DNA from: Pseudoruegeria sp. HB172150
Lineage (GTDB): Bacteria; Pseudomonadota; Alphaproteobacteria; Rhodobacterales; Rhodobacteraceae
DNA: 64,000 nt
NCBI RefSeq assembly: GCF_013184805.1
Contig: NZ_JAATNG010000001.1
Location: 186,001 to 250,000 of the forward strand
Direction of reading: 5' to 3'
Part shown: one piece after another, positions 1-7,583 of the stretch
Numbering within the stretch: the first letter of the stretch is position 1
How the letters are laid out: each line of letters starts with the position of its first letter
Made by a program: the position numbers and the translations under genes
The notes under the pieces: model-generated
Database searches by the model: none
Told to the model about the DNA's origin: nothing
Seen by the model: the letters and a program-made list of their open reading frames with translations, nothing else

Positions 1-404
1 CTGATCGCATACTGGTCGTCGCCGGAATCCAGATGTGTCCGGATGCGGGACGTGCCGTGGGCATAGGCGCTGCGCAGCCCGAACTCCATTCGGGCGCGGA
101 CGTCCTCGGCCGACCATTTGGCGTGATCGCGCCGCACAGTCGTCAGAGCGCCCATGAAGGTGCCGTCGGGGTTCCAGGCGCGCGGCCAGATGTGGCCCTT
201 GTCCAGATGCGTGTGCATGTCGGTGAAGCAGGGCAGGACCATCGCCCCCTTCATCTCGACATCGTCTCCGCCCGGCGCGGCGATCCATCCGCCGTCTATG
301 CCGATATCGGTGCGCATGAGGTCGCCCGCCTGACCCAGCAGGCAGGCCGGCACGGTCACGTCGCGCAGAGTGAAGCGGCCCTCGGGGAGCTTGCGGAAAT
401 CCAT
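1..404 (-). CDS. Cytosine-deaminase-like amidohydrolase, N-terminal part only
   Basis: The gene starts at an ATG on 402-404 and runs off the left edge; about 134 residues are visible. The HTHLDKGHIWPR stretch (about residues 64-75) holds the HxH metal pair. A later RTHLDS (about 122-127) fits the cytosine deaminase / atrazine-chlorohydrolase-like branch of the amidohydrolase superfamily, which uses a bound metal to deaminate or hydrolyse nitrogen heterocycles in the cytoplasm. The start lies directly next to the stop of the upstream ABC permease (405-407), so it is the promoter-distal gene of a transport operon. A pyrimidine-type substrate is an inference from family and context. The remaining metal ligands lie outside the window. 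Confidence 0.8.
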   Translation of the reverse strand, partial: MDFRKLPEGRFTLRDVTVPACLLGQAGDLMRTDIGIDGGWIAAPGGDDVEMKGAMVLPCFTDMHTHLDKGHIWPRAWNPDGTFMGALTTVRRDHAKWSAEDVRARMEFGLRSAYAHGTSRIRTHLDSGDDQYAI

Positions 405-1262
405 CTAGCCTTCCCGTTTGAGCGCGCTCTCATGCCACTTGTGCAGCGCGAGATAGCTGATCAGGCTCATCGCCGCGAAGATCACGACGCCCATCAGGGA
501 GATCAGGATAAGCGCGGCATAGAGCCGGCCGAAGTTGAAGCGATAGGAGGCTTCGAGCAGGGTCGAGGCGAGGCCCAGACCTGTGCCGGCGCGGCCGATC
601 ACGAATTCCGCAACCACAGCGCCGATCAGAGCGAGGCCGCCGGCGATCTTCAACCCGCCAAGGAAGAACGGCAGCGCCGATGGGGCCGCGAGATAGCGCA
701 GGCGCTGCCAGCGGTTGGCGCCGTAGATGGTGAACAGGTCTTCCAGATTATGGTCCGACGATTTCAGCCCGATGGTCGTGTTTGACAGGATCGGAAAGAA
801 GGCCACGATCCAGGCGCAGAGCAGGGCCGCGACAAAAGCGTTCTCGACATAGATCTGCAGAAGCGGCGCGATGGCTACGACCGGCGTGACCTGCAGGATC
901 ACGGCATAGGGGAAGAACGACAGTTCCGCCCATTTGGACTGGGTGAACAGCACAGCCAGGAAAACGCCGCCACAGACCGCCATGATCAGGGCCAGCAACG
1001 TCAGCCGGCCAGTAATCAGCATGGCCGGCCACAGGATCGGCCAGTCCTCGACCATTTTCTGCGCGACGACAGTAGGACCGGGGAGGATGTAGTGCGGCAC
1101 TTCCCAGATCGTGACGTAGAAGTGCCAGGCAAGGATCGCGACGACCAGCACCAGCGATGGCAGCATCCAGCGCGCGATCTTCATCAGCCGCTCGTTGCGG
1201 GCGCGCGCCTCTTCTTCGGCGTCGATCAGAGGCGCGGAAGTGGCGGGTTCGGCGATACTCAT
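405..1262 (-). CDS. ABC transporter permease, NitT/TauT (SsuC/ThiX-like) family
   Basis: A 285-residue inner-membrane permease of the binding-protein-dependent family. Several hydrophobic segments are visible, the first at about residues 28-48. A cytoplasmic EAA-type loop (YGANRWQRLRYLAAPSALP region) lies in the second half and would contact the ATPase. The ATG at 1260-1262 overlaps the ATPase stop by four bases (ATGA), so translation is probably coupled. Together with the ATPase and the NMT1-like binding protein it forms an importer for a small organic nutrient. The downstream cytosine-deaminase-like gene favours a pyrimidine or similar heterocycle, but nitrate, sulfonate and taurine importers share the fold, so the substrate is not settled by sequence. 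Confidence 0.9.
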   Translation of the reverse strand: MSIAEPATSAPLIDAEEEARARNERLMKIARWMLPSLVLVVAILAWHFYVTIWEVPHYILPGPTVVAQKMVEDWPILWPAMLITGRLTLLALIMAVCGGVFLAVLFTQSKWAELSFFPYAVILQVTPVVAIAPLLQIYVENAFVAALLCAWIVAFFPILSNTTIGLKSSDHNLEDLFTIYGANRWQRLRYLAAPSALPFFLGGLKIAGGLALIGAVVAEFVIGRAGTGLGLASTLLEASYRFNFGRLYAALILISLMGVVIFAAMSLISYLALHKWHESALKREG

Positions 1263-2044
1263 GCGGCCTCCGCGATGGCTTGGTGAAGTGCTTCCTGCGC
1301 CTTTCGGGCATGCGCGGCGTATTCGTTCGATGTGCGGAATGCCTCGCTGCGCGGGTAGGGCGCGTCGACCTCCAGCTCGCGGATCACGCGGCCGGGGCGC
1401 GCGGCCATCACGACGATGCGGTCGGACAGGAAGACGGATTCGAAGACCGAGTGGGTCACGAAGATTACCGTGCAGCCGATGGATTCTCGCAACGCCAGAA
1501 GGTCGTTGTTCAGTTTCTGACGGGTGATCTCGTCGAGGGCGGCGAAGGGTTCGTCCATCAGGATCAGCCGCGGCTTGGTCACCAGCGCACGTGCGATGGA
1601 AACGCGCATCTTCATCCCACCCGACAACTCGCGCGGAAAGGCACGCTGGAACTTCTCCAGCCCGACCAGCCGCAATGCCTCCAGCACGTCGTCCTTCACC
1701 TCGCTGTAGGACTTGCCGCGCAGGCGGAAGGGCAGCCAGACATTTTCCGCCACCCGCGCCCATGGCATCAGCGTGGGTTCCTGGAAGACGACACCAAGGT
1801 CGCCCAGACCCTGCCCACCGGTCCATTCGATCCGGCCCGCGGTGGGCCGCATCAGCCCGGCGACCAGCCGGAGCGCGGTGGACTTGCCGCACCCGGACGG
1901 GCCGAGCAGCGAGATGAAGTCACCCTCGTTTACCGTCAGGTTCATGTCCTTCAGTGCGACGACTTCGCCGCCGAAGGTCTTTTCGATATGGCTCATCTGA
2001 AGCAGCGCCGGACGTTCGCCCAGCGGTTTTCGCGTAATGGCCAT
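1259..2044 (-). CDS. ABC transporter ATP-binding protein, NitT/TauT family
   Basis: A 261-residue cytoplasmic ATPase. Walker A (GPSGCGKST) is at about residues 48-56, the Q-loop is in VVFQEPTLMPW, the signature is LSGGM at about 140, Walker B is LILMDEP at about 160, and the switch histidine is in VIFVTHSVFES. All catalytic elements are present and the length is normal. It overlaps the permease by 4 nt and follows the binding-protein gene after about 60 nt that contain a stable hairpin. It energises the importer formed with its two neighbours. Confidence 0.93.
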   Translation of the reverse strand: MAITRKPLGERPALLQMSHIEKTFGGEVVALKDMNLTVNEGDFISLLGPSGCGKSTALRLVAGLMRPTAGRIEWTGGQGLGDLGVVFQEPTLMPWARVAENVWLPFRLRGKSYSEVKDDVLEALRLVGLEKFQRAFPRELSGGMKMRVSIARALVTKPRLILMDEPFAALDEITRQKLNNDLLALRESIGCTVIFVTHSVFESVFLSDRIVVMAARPGRVIRELEVDAPYPRSEAFRTSNEYAAHARKAQEALHQAIAEAA

Positions 2045-2062
2045 AAGCCTCTCCGCTCAATG

Positions 2063-2087
2063 GGGCGGGGATACGAGACCCCCGCCC
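2063..2087 (-). terminator. Intra-operon hairpin between binding protein and ATPase genes
   Basis: An eight-base perfect stem (GGGCGGGG with CCCCGCCC, 2063-2070 and 2080-2087) around a 9-nt loop lies in the gap after the binding-protein gene. No T-run follows on the minus strand, so it is more likely a partial terminator or 3'-end stabiliser that keeps binding-protein mRNA in excess than a full stop. The same layout occurs at 9119-9161 and 28855-28877. Confidence 0.5.
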
Positions 2088-2103
2088 GATCTTGGCTGTA
2101 TCG

Positions 2104-3096
2104 TTACTTCAGGTCCATCCCGACGCCTTCGTTCACGAATTCGGTCGTGAACGCGGAAGCCCAGTCGATATCGCCTTCGATAACGCCGGCAGTGACCATC
2201 TTGTCGAAGAAGTCCTTGACCTTCTCTTCAGTCATCGCGCCGATCCCCATGGACTCGGCGTCGCCGGAATCCACGATGCCCTCGGACAGCATCTTTTCAA
2301 TGGCGTAATCGATCTTGTCCTGAGTCATCTCGGGGTTGTCGGCCATGATCATCTCGTCCGCCGCCGAATGATCGCCGTAGAGGTAGTTGTACCAGCCCTT
2401 GATCGATCCATCGACGAAACACTTCACCTCTTCAGGCTTCCCCGAGATGGTGTCGGCCATCGTCTCGATGGTGGTGGCATAAGTGGAGTAGCCCGCGTCA
2501 GCGATCAGGAAAACGTCGGGTGTGAAACCACCTTCCTTTTCAACGAGATATGGTTCCGATGACAGGTAGCCCTGCATTCCCATCGAGTCGTCCGCGAGGA
2601 ACGGCGCGGGGTTGAAGGTATAGGGTTCGCGCTGTTCCGGGGTGAATCCGTATTCGGCGATCATCCACTGGTAATAGGACTGATAGCCGTTGTCGCCGAT
2701 CAGCAGCGTCAGGTCTTTCAGGCCCTCGAAACTCGCGGCCTTGCCAGGATGCGCCAGGATCACCTGAGGATGCTTCTGGAAAATCGCGGCGACTGAAACC
2801 ACCGGCACGCCTTCCTTCACCGCGTTGAACGCCTGCAGCAGGTCGCCACCCATGTGGTAATCGATCCGCCCTGCAAGCATCAGCGCACGGTTGTTCACCT
2901 GCGGACCGCCCTGAACGATAGAAACTTTAAGGCCGCACTCCTCGTAAGTGCCGTCAGCCACGGCCTGGTAGAAGCCGCCATGTTCAGCCTGGGCCAGCCA
3001 GTTGGTGCCGAACACGACCTCGGGCATGTCCTGGGCGCTGGCGGTCCCCGCGGTGACGACAGCGGCGGCCGTCGCAAGAAGGTGAGTCGCTTTCAT
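2104..3096 (-). CDS. NMT1/THI5-like ABC transporter substrate-binding protein
   Basis: A 330-residue secreted periplasmic protein. Residues 1-21 form a signal peptide ending in GTASA, with cleavage before QDMPEVVF. The GGFYQAVADGTYEECGL stretch (about 40-56) and IVQGGPQ are typical of the NMT1/THI5-like family, whose members bind thiamine pyrimidine precursors, riboflavin-like compounds, nitrate or sulfonates. I chose the ATG at 3094-3096 because a GGAGGG ribosome site lies just upstream and the signal peptide begins there; longer in-frame extensions look non-coding. It is the first gene of the importer operon. Ligand not determined; a pyrimidine is the best guess from the downstream deaminase. 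Confidence 0.88.
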   Translation of the reverse strand: MKATHLLATAAAVVTAGTASAQDMPEVVFGTNWLAQAEHGGFYQAVADGTYEECGLKVSIVQGGPQVNNRALMLAGRIDYHMGGDLLQAFNAVKEGVPVVSVAAIFQKHPQVILAHPGKAASFEGLKDLTLLIGDNGYQSYYQWMIAEYGFTPEQREPYTFNPAPFLADDSMGMQGYLSSEPYLVEKEGGFTPDVFLIADAGYSTYATTIETMADTISGKPEEVKCFVDGSIKGWYNYLYGDHSAADEMIMADNPEMTQDKIDYAIEKMLSEGIVDSGDAESMGIGAMTEEKVKDFFDKMVTAGVIEGDIDWASAFTTEFVNEGVGMDLK

Positions 3097-3315
3097 CTTT
3101 CCCTCCAAGTGGATTTCGGAAGAGCATTGGAGAGCCCCGCAGCAAGGAACAGGGGCCGTCCGGTCAGTGCCGTGATCGGCACTACGTTGTGACCAATAAT
3201 TAGGCAAGCGTACAGTTTCTGTCTGCGAAATGGGCGATTTAATCTTCGGCCGTCTGCGCGCTCTTGGCGTCGGTTCGCGAGGCTGAGAGACATGTCGAAA
3301 CCGGAGGATCAGACC

Positions 3316-3714
3316 ATGATCAAAAGCCTTGTTCCCACATCCATCGCACCGCCGTTCGCACGCTATGCCCATGGCGTTTCGGCGGACGCCACGGCGGGTA
3401 TTGTCGTGACCTCGGGGCAGCTGGGGCTTGCCACGGACGGAACCGTTCCCGACGGCGCGGAGGCGCAGGCGCTGCTCTGCTTCGGCAACATCGATGCGAT
3501 CCTTGCCGAGGCGGGCACGAGCCGCGAGCAGGTGCTTCGGATCAACGCCTACGTGACGGGCCGGGAACACATGGCGGGATACATGAAGGCGCGGGATACG
3601 TGGCTGGCCGATGTCGACCATCTGCCTGCGTCTACCCTGGTGATCGTATCGGGCTTCACGCGGCCGGAATTCGTAGTGGAGGTCGAGGTTATGGCCGCTT
3701 TGCCAGAGGCTTAG
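3316..3714 (+). CDS. RidA family (YjgF/YER057c/UK114) protein
   Basis: About 132 residues, the usual size for this trimeric family, which deaminates reactive enamine/imine intermediates or acts in pyrimidine and amino-acid catabolism. The C-terminal SGFTRPEFVVEVEVMAAL contains the arginine of the active-site cleft and the conserved VExE-like strand. The ATG at 3316 has a GGAGG at 3303-3307 with 8-nt spacing; an in-frame ATG at 3292 would add eight residues but has a weaker site. It is divergent from the ABC importer across about 220 bp, and its stop overlaps the sirtuin stop (TTAG, 3711-3714). The importer-deaminase neighbourhood suggests disposal of an enamine made during heterocycle breakdown (inference). 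Confidence 0.85.
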   Translation: MIKSLVPTSIAPPFARYAHGVSADATAGIVVTSGQLGLATDGTVPDGAEAQALLCFGNIDAILAEAGTSREQVLRINAYVTGREHMAGYMKARDTWLADVDHLPASTLVIVSGFTRPEFVVEVEVMAALPEA

Positions 3715-4400
3715 GTCAAAATCTCCTCGACCCAGGCTGGCACGATTTCGGTGGCCGGACCCTCGCGCTGCTCGCGGAACGCACGCGCCCGAAACGACGC
3801 GTCAAGGTTCAGTTCCAGCGTGTCGACGCCTGCTTCGGCCGCCAGTTCGACGAAACCAGCGGCCGGGTAGACCTCGCCGCTGGTGCCGATGGAAACGAAC
3901 AGGTCGCAGGCCGCTAGTTCCTCGAATATCTCGTCCATCCTGTATGGAATCTCGCCGAACCAGACGACATCCGGCCGAGTAGCCCGTGCTGTGCAGGCCG
4001 GGCAGTGATCGGTCGGCGCCATGCGGTCCGGCGCGGCCCAGCGGTGGCCGCAGGCGGCGCACAGTGCGCGGAGCAACTCACCGTGCATGTGCCAGACCGC
4101 GCGGCTGCCGGCCCGCTCATGCAGGTCGTCGACATTCTGCGTGACGATCAGAACCTTGCCCGGGAAATCGCGCTCCAGCCGCGCCAGGGCGACATGTGCG
4201 GCATTCGGCGCCGCCGCGCGGCAGTTGTCGCGGCGGGCGTTGTAGAAATCATGGACCAGTGCCGGGTTCCGGGCAAAGCCTTCGGGCGTCGCGACGTCGT
4301 TCAGGTCGTATTTGGTCCACAGACCGTCCACGTCCCGGAACGTACCCAGCCCGCTTTCCGCCGAGATCCCGGCGCCGGTGAGGATGACGATACTGTCCAT
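3711..4400 (-). CDS. cobB: NAD-dependent protein deacylase, Sir2 class III (CobB-type)
   Basis: A 229-residue sirtuin that removes acyl groups from protein lysines using NAD. GAGISAESGLGTFR at the N-terminus binds NAD. FYNARR (about 50-55) carries the Tyr/Arg pair that marks desuccinylase-capable CobB/Sirt5 enzymes. TQNVDDLHE is the NAD motif, HMHGEL has the catalytic histidine, and the paired CxxC motifs (CAAC, CPAC) bind zinc. I used the ATG at 4398-4400 because the NAD motif starts immediately after it; upstream in-frame sequence is Arg-rich and looks non-coding. It is convergent with the RidA gene and divergent from the phosphatase. Confidence 0.93.
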   Translation of the reverse strand: MDSIVILTGAGISAESGLGTFRDVDGLWTKYDLNDVATPEGFARNPALVHDFYNARRDNCRAAAPNAAHVALARLERDFPGKVLIVTQNVDDLHERAGSRAVWHMHGELLRALCAACGHRWAAPDRMAPTDHCPACTARATRPDVVWFGEIPYRMDEIFEELAACDLFVSIGTSGEVYPAAGFVELAAEAGVDTLELNLDASFRARAFREQREGPATEIVPAWVEEILT

Positions 4401-4491
4401 GCGACGCTCCCGCTGCCACACCCTTGTTGGCAAACGTGGCGCCGCGGCGCAACGCTTGACGCCGACATCGCGGCACCGTCTTCTGCGGCGC

Positions 4492-4947
4492 ATGGTGACA
4501 CGGGTCCTTTTCGTCTGTCTTGGCAACATCTGCCGCTCGCCCATGGCCGAGGGGGTGTTCCGCGCGATGGCGGAACGCGAGGGGCTGGAGGCGGAGGTGG
4601 ACTCAGCCGCGACCGGCGACTGGCACACCGGCGATCCGCCCTATCCGCCAGCAATCACCGCTGCCGCTGCTCGCGGCTACGACATCGCCAACCAGCGTGC
4701 GCGACAGGTCAGGCGTGGCGATTTCGACCGCTTCGACCACGTGCTTGCGATGGACGGATCGAATTATGATAAGCTGTCGGCGCTGTGCCCGATGGATGCG
4801 AAAGCAGACCTGCGCATGCTGATGGAATATGCCCCCGAGACCGACCGCGACACGGTGCCGGACCCTTATTACACCGGCGATTTCGAGGAAGCGCTGGACC
4901 TGATCGAAGCCGGTGTGGAAGGGCTGTTGGCTGAACTGCAGCGCTGA
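4492..4947 (+). CDS. Low-molecular-weight protein-tyrosine phosphatase
   Basis: A 151-residue cytoplasmic phosphatase. The P-loop CLGNICRS (CX5R, residues 9-15) sits right after the first strand, and the general-acid loop VPDPYYTGDFEE is at about residue 122, both diagnostic. I took the ATG at 4492; a GTG one codon later is possible. It is divergent from cobB, with starts about 90 bp apart, so the two may share a control region. It is followed by a strong hairpin. Substrates cannot be told from sequence; in other bacteria relatives act on polysaccharide tyrosine kinases or arginine phosphate. Confidence 0.92.
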   Translation: MVTRVLFVCLGNICRSPMAEGVFRAMAEREGLEAEVDSAATGDWHTGDPPYPPAITAAAARGYDIANQRARQVRRGDFDRFDHVLAMDGSNYDKLSALCPMDAKADLRMLMEYAPETDRDTVPDPYYTGDFEEALDLIEAGVEGLLAELQR

Positions 4948-4952
4948 AGCAA

Positions 4953-4978
4953 AGGCCCGGCCATAGCTGCCCGGGCCT
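4953..4978. terminator. Bidirectional terminator between convergent genes
   Basis: A perfect 8-bp stem (AGGCCCGG / CCGGGCCT) with a 10-nt loop, flanked by A-rich sequence on the left and CTCTTCGAATTCT on the right. It lies between the convergent phosphatase and the small secreted protein gene and could serve both. Confidence 0.7.
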
Positions 4979-5001
4979 CTTCGAATTCTCAGGTTTCGGC
5001 C

Positions 5002-5301
5002 TCAGCCGCAGTAGTTCTGCGCCGTTGCGCCGAAGACCTTGTAGCGCTGCCAGAACACCTCATGCGCGGTGCGGTCCGACTGCCGGATCACCTGCGCCTG
5101 ATGAGGATCCTGGAAGAACGTTGCCGCCAGCCGCTGATCATTTGCCGACAGGGTGCGGTTCGCCACTGACTGGATGCATCCGCAGAGTGCCCGGGATGCG
5201 CCGGGACGTCCGGATTTCAAACAGGCGCTCTCAATCATGCCTGCATATGCGGTACCGGAACAGCAGACGGCCAAAGCCGCCAGAACGACCATCTTTTTCA
5301 T
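5002..5301 (-). CDS. Small secreted protein with four cysteines
   Basis: A 99-residue protein with a clear signal peptide (residues 1-20, ending TAYA). The mature part has cysteines in ESACLKSG, ALCGC and the C-terminal NYCG, probably two disulfides. It resembles short periplasmic proteins common in Rhodobacteraceae, sometimes labelled arginine transporter without evidence; I see nothing transporter-like. It has its own upstream region of about 180 bp containing two TTACGAAA copies (around 5369 and 5403). Function unknown. Confidence 0.75.
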   Translation of the reverse strand: MKKMVVLAALAVCCSGTAYAGMIESACLKSGRPGASRALCGCIQSVANRTLSANDQRLAATFFQDPHQAQVIRQSDRTAHEVFWQRYKVFGATAQNYCG

Positions 5302-5482
5302 GCCTTGCCCTCGTCCTCGTATGTTGAGGTTATTTGGTTGTTTATAGCCGCTATGATTGTCAGATTCTTACGAAAACTCAAATCCGCAATTTCGTCACAG
5401 GCTTACGAAACGTAACGCCGTGCCGGTCGCGCCACAACCTAGTTGACATGTTTTAATAGTGAGATGCCCATGTCGGTTGTAG

Positions 5483-6577
5483 TCAAGCGGCGTCCGGAGA
5501 TGGAATTCGTACCAGGTGGTTGTCGAAAGCGACCTCATGCCGGCTCGGCGAACGAGGCGAGTCGCCACCGACACATCCGAAGATGCCCTTACCGGTCGTA
5601 TAGGTGAACCCGCCTTCTCCGCTGCTCAGGCCGCAGATATCGTCGCTGTCGACGGCACTAAGGAATTCAGCCGTCTCGGAGTCAAAAACCTGCATCTCGC
5701 CACCTCGGGGCGAGGTTATGGCAAAGCTGTCGCCGCTCTCTGAAAAGGCCACGCTGCCCGCATAGGCCCGCATCCGCTGGTGAACGTCAGCCGGAGCCTC
5801 GGCCAGCACCATCTCTCCGCCCATCCGGTGCAACCCGGCGAGTGGCGGGTTGTCGTTAACGTCGCCTTCCCATTGCATCGCGAAGGCGATCAGCCCGTCG
5901 TCACGCACCGAAAGGTGACGGAGCGAGTTCTTGTGATACTCGCGCGGCAGTTCGACCGTCTCCAGCAACTCGCCCTGCAGCGTCGCGTAAGACAGGTTCG
6001 GTCGCATGATCGGAATGTTCAGCTTGGTACGGCCTGAATCCGGGTGCGTCTCGATCCCGCCATTGGCTATGGCGAAGATATCAGTACCCGGTAACAGGCA
6101 GATATCATGTGGCCCGACACCGCCCGAGACGAATTCGCCGATCCGGGCATAGCCATGTTCGGCATCCCAGATGCCGATCACGCCACTTGTCTCGTTATAG
6201 GCATTCTCCGGCGTGAAGAGGCGCGTACCGTCAGGTGAGAATGTTCCGTGCCCCATGAAGTGGCGACCTTCCGGGCTTTCCAGTGTCGCCTCGATCTCGC
6301 CCTTCGCACAGTCGATGACGATCGCGAATGTGCCCGGGCGGCGGGCGAAGGCCACAGCCTCCGGCCGGTGCGGATGCGCGGCGGCTGCATGGCCGCGGCC
6401 GGGCAGCGGCAGGCGAAAGATCTCGGCGCCTGTCTCCGTTAAGCCGAAGAGGTTGTAATCGCCCGAGGGCAGCATCCCGGCGGCGAGGTAGGACGGTGCG
6501 CCAGCGTCCGCCCAGGAAGGTTTCGGGATCAGGCCCGTCGCGACGAGCCCGGCGAGAAATCCGCGGCGAGTGGACAT
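5483..6577 (-). CDS. DUF1513 domain protein, secreted beta-propeller of the iron operon
   Basis: 364 residues. A short N-terminal STRRGFLAGLVATGLI looks like a twin-arginine signal, with RR followed by a hydrophobic stretch, so it is probably exported folded. The body has repeated blade-like strands (ENAYNETSGVIGIWDAEHGY, GGVGPHDICLLPG), consistent with a WD/YVTN-type propeller. Its start is one base from the stop of the second imelysin gene. Families of this kind travel with imelysin and di-heme proteins in iron loci. It is the last gene of the operon starting at 11262. Role unknown; a periplasmic ferric or electron-transfer partner is an inference. Confidence 0.85.
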   Translation of the reverse strand: MSTRRGFLAGLVATGLIPKPSWADAGAPSYLAAGMLPSGDYNLFGLTETGAEIFRLPLPGRGHAAAAHPHRPEAVAFARRPGTFAIVIDCAKGEIEATLESPEGRHFMGHGTFSPDGTRLFTPENAYNETSGVIGIWDAEHGYARIGEFVSGGVGPHDICLLPGTDIFAIANGGIETHPDSGRTKLNIPIMRPNLSYATLQGELLETVELPREYHKNSLRHLSVRDDGLIAFAMQWEGDVNDNPPLAGLHRMGGEMVLAEAPADVHQRMRAYAGSVAFSESGDSFAITSPRGGEMQVFDSETAEFLSAVDSDDICGLSSGEGGFTYTTGKGIFGCVGGDSPRSPSRHEVAFDNHLVRIPSPDAA

Positions 6578-6578
6578 G

Positions 6579-7583
6579 TCAGTCTCCGTCCAGTGCGTTG
6601 AAACCGGCGCCGACGCCCAGAATCGGCGCCAGTGAGGCGCCGAGCAGTTCGCGGATCCGGTCGATGTTCTGCTGCAGGATTTCGACTTCAAAGCGTCCCT
6701 GCACGTCCCCGACCCCGGCGAAGGTCGGGTCCTCCAGGCCGGCAAGACGGTCCAGCGCGCGGTCATAGGCCGTATCCAACTCGGCTTCCACGTTCGGTGC
6801 GCCATCGGCCAGCAGGCGTACGAGATCCCGCGTGCCTTCCAGTGACAGCAGCACGTTGCGCGCCGACCGATTGGACCGCCTTGCTTCTGCGCGGTTCGGG
6901 CGCGGGCGTTCGAAGCTGCCCAGCGGCCGCCCAAGCCTAGTGTCGGAGGTGAACTGCAGCCCAGAAACGACCGAGCCGAAGAAGGCCCGTACCGCCTCTT
7001 CCTCGCTGCGATAGATGTCGTTTTCTCCTGCATTGCGTAGGAGATCGGCATAGCCGTTCTGCCAATCGTCCAGGATCGCCTGAGCGGTCGCGGAGATGTC
7101 GCGCGCTACAGCCTGCAGCAGCTTGCAGCGGTATTCCTCCGGCTCCGCGTCCATGAACTGCGGGTCGTAGAGCAGGAATTCCAATGCATAGAACCCGCGA
7201 CCTGCGATGGAGACATGGGAAAAGTCTTCTTCGCTGTCGGCGGCAGGGTCCCGGGCTTCGATCAACGTGGTAAGCTCGCGCGGCGTGAACCCTTTCGTAT
7301 CCGGCCAGAACGCCAGCGCAAAGGCACGGTCGCCGGTTTCCGTCGGACCGAAGCGCAGGTGACTGATCCGGACCCAGGAATCGAATGCGTCGTTGTAGGC
7401 TTCGCGCAGGCCCGGGCTGGTGGCAGAACAATCCTCCTGCGCGCGTTGGTCCAGCACTTCGGCATTCGCCGCCAGTCGTCCGAAACCGGGCAAAACATGC
7501 TCGTCGATTATCCGGTCAATGTCATAGGCGAAGGTCGGCACAGCGGTGAAAACCAGGGCAAAACAGGCCGCAATCAAACGCAT
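6579..7583 (-). CDS. Imelysin-family protein with a degenerate GxHxxE motif
   Basis: 334 residues with a signal peptide (1-19, ending TFA). The imelysin (peptidase M75-like/EfeO-type) fold is suggested by the helical body and the GFYALEFLLYD stretch. This aligns with the GYHAIEFLLWG of the upstream paralogue, but the metal-motif histidine is a tyrosine here. I start it at the ATG on 7581-7583, which overlaps the di-heme stop by one base (TGATG); a GTG just upstream is the alternative. Periplasmic. Known family members bind iron or are outer-membrane iron-regulated proteins. The loss of the histidine suggests a changed role next to canonical IrpA. Confidence 0.85.
   Translation of the reverse strand: MRLIAACFALVFTAVPTFAYDIDRIIDEHVLPGFGRLAANAEVLDQRAQEDCSATSPGLREAYNDAFDSWVRISHLRFGPTETGDRAFALAFWPDTKGFTPRELTTLIEARDPAADSEEDFSHVSIAGRGFYALEFLLYDPQFMDAEPEEYRCKLLQAVARDISATAQAILDDWQNGYADLLRNAGENDIYRSEEEAVRAFFGSVVSGLQFTSDTRLGRPLGSFERPRPNRAEARRSNRSARNVLLSLEGTRDLVRLLADGAPNVEAELDTAYDRALDRLAGLEDPTFAGVGDVQGRFEVEILQQNIDRIRELLGASLAPILGVGAGFNALDGD

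Noticed and set aside
2104-3621. A longer NMT1-like protein starting near 3621
   Set aside because: It would run through the divergent promoter region and RidA gene; the signal peptide and ribosome site define the start at 3096.
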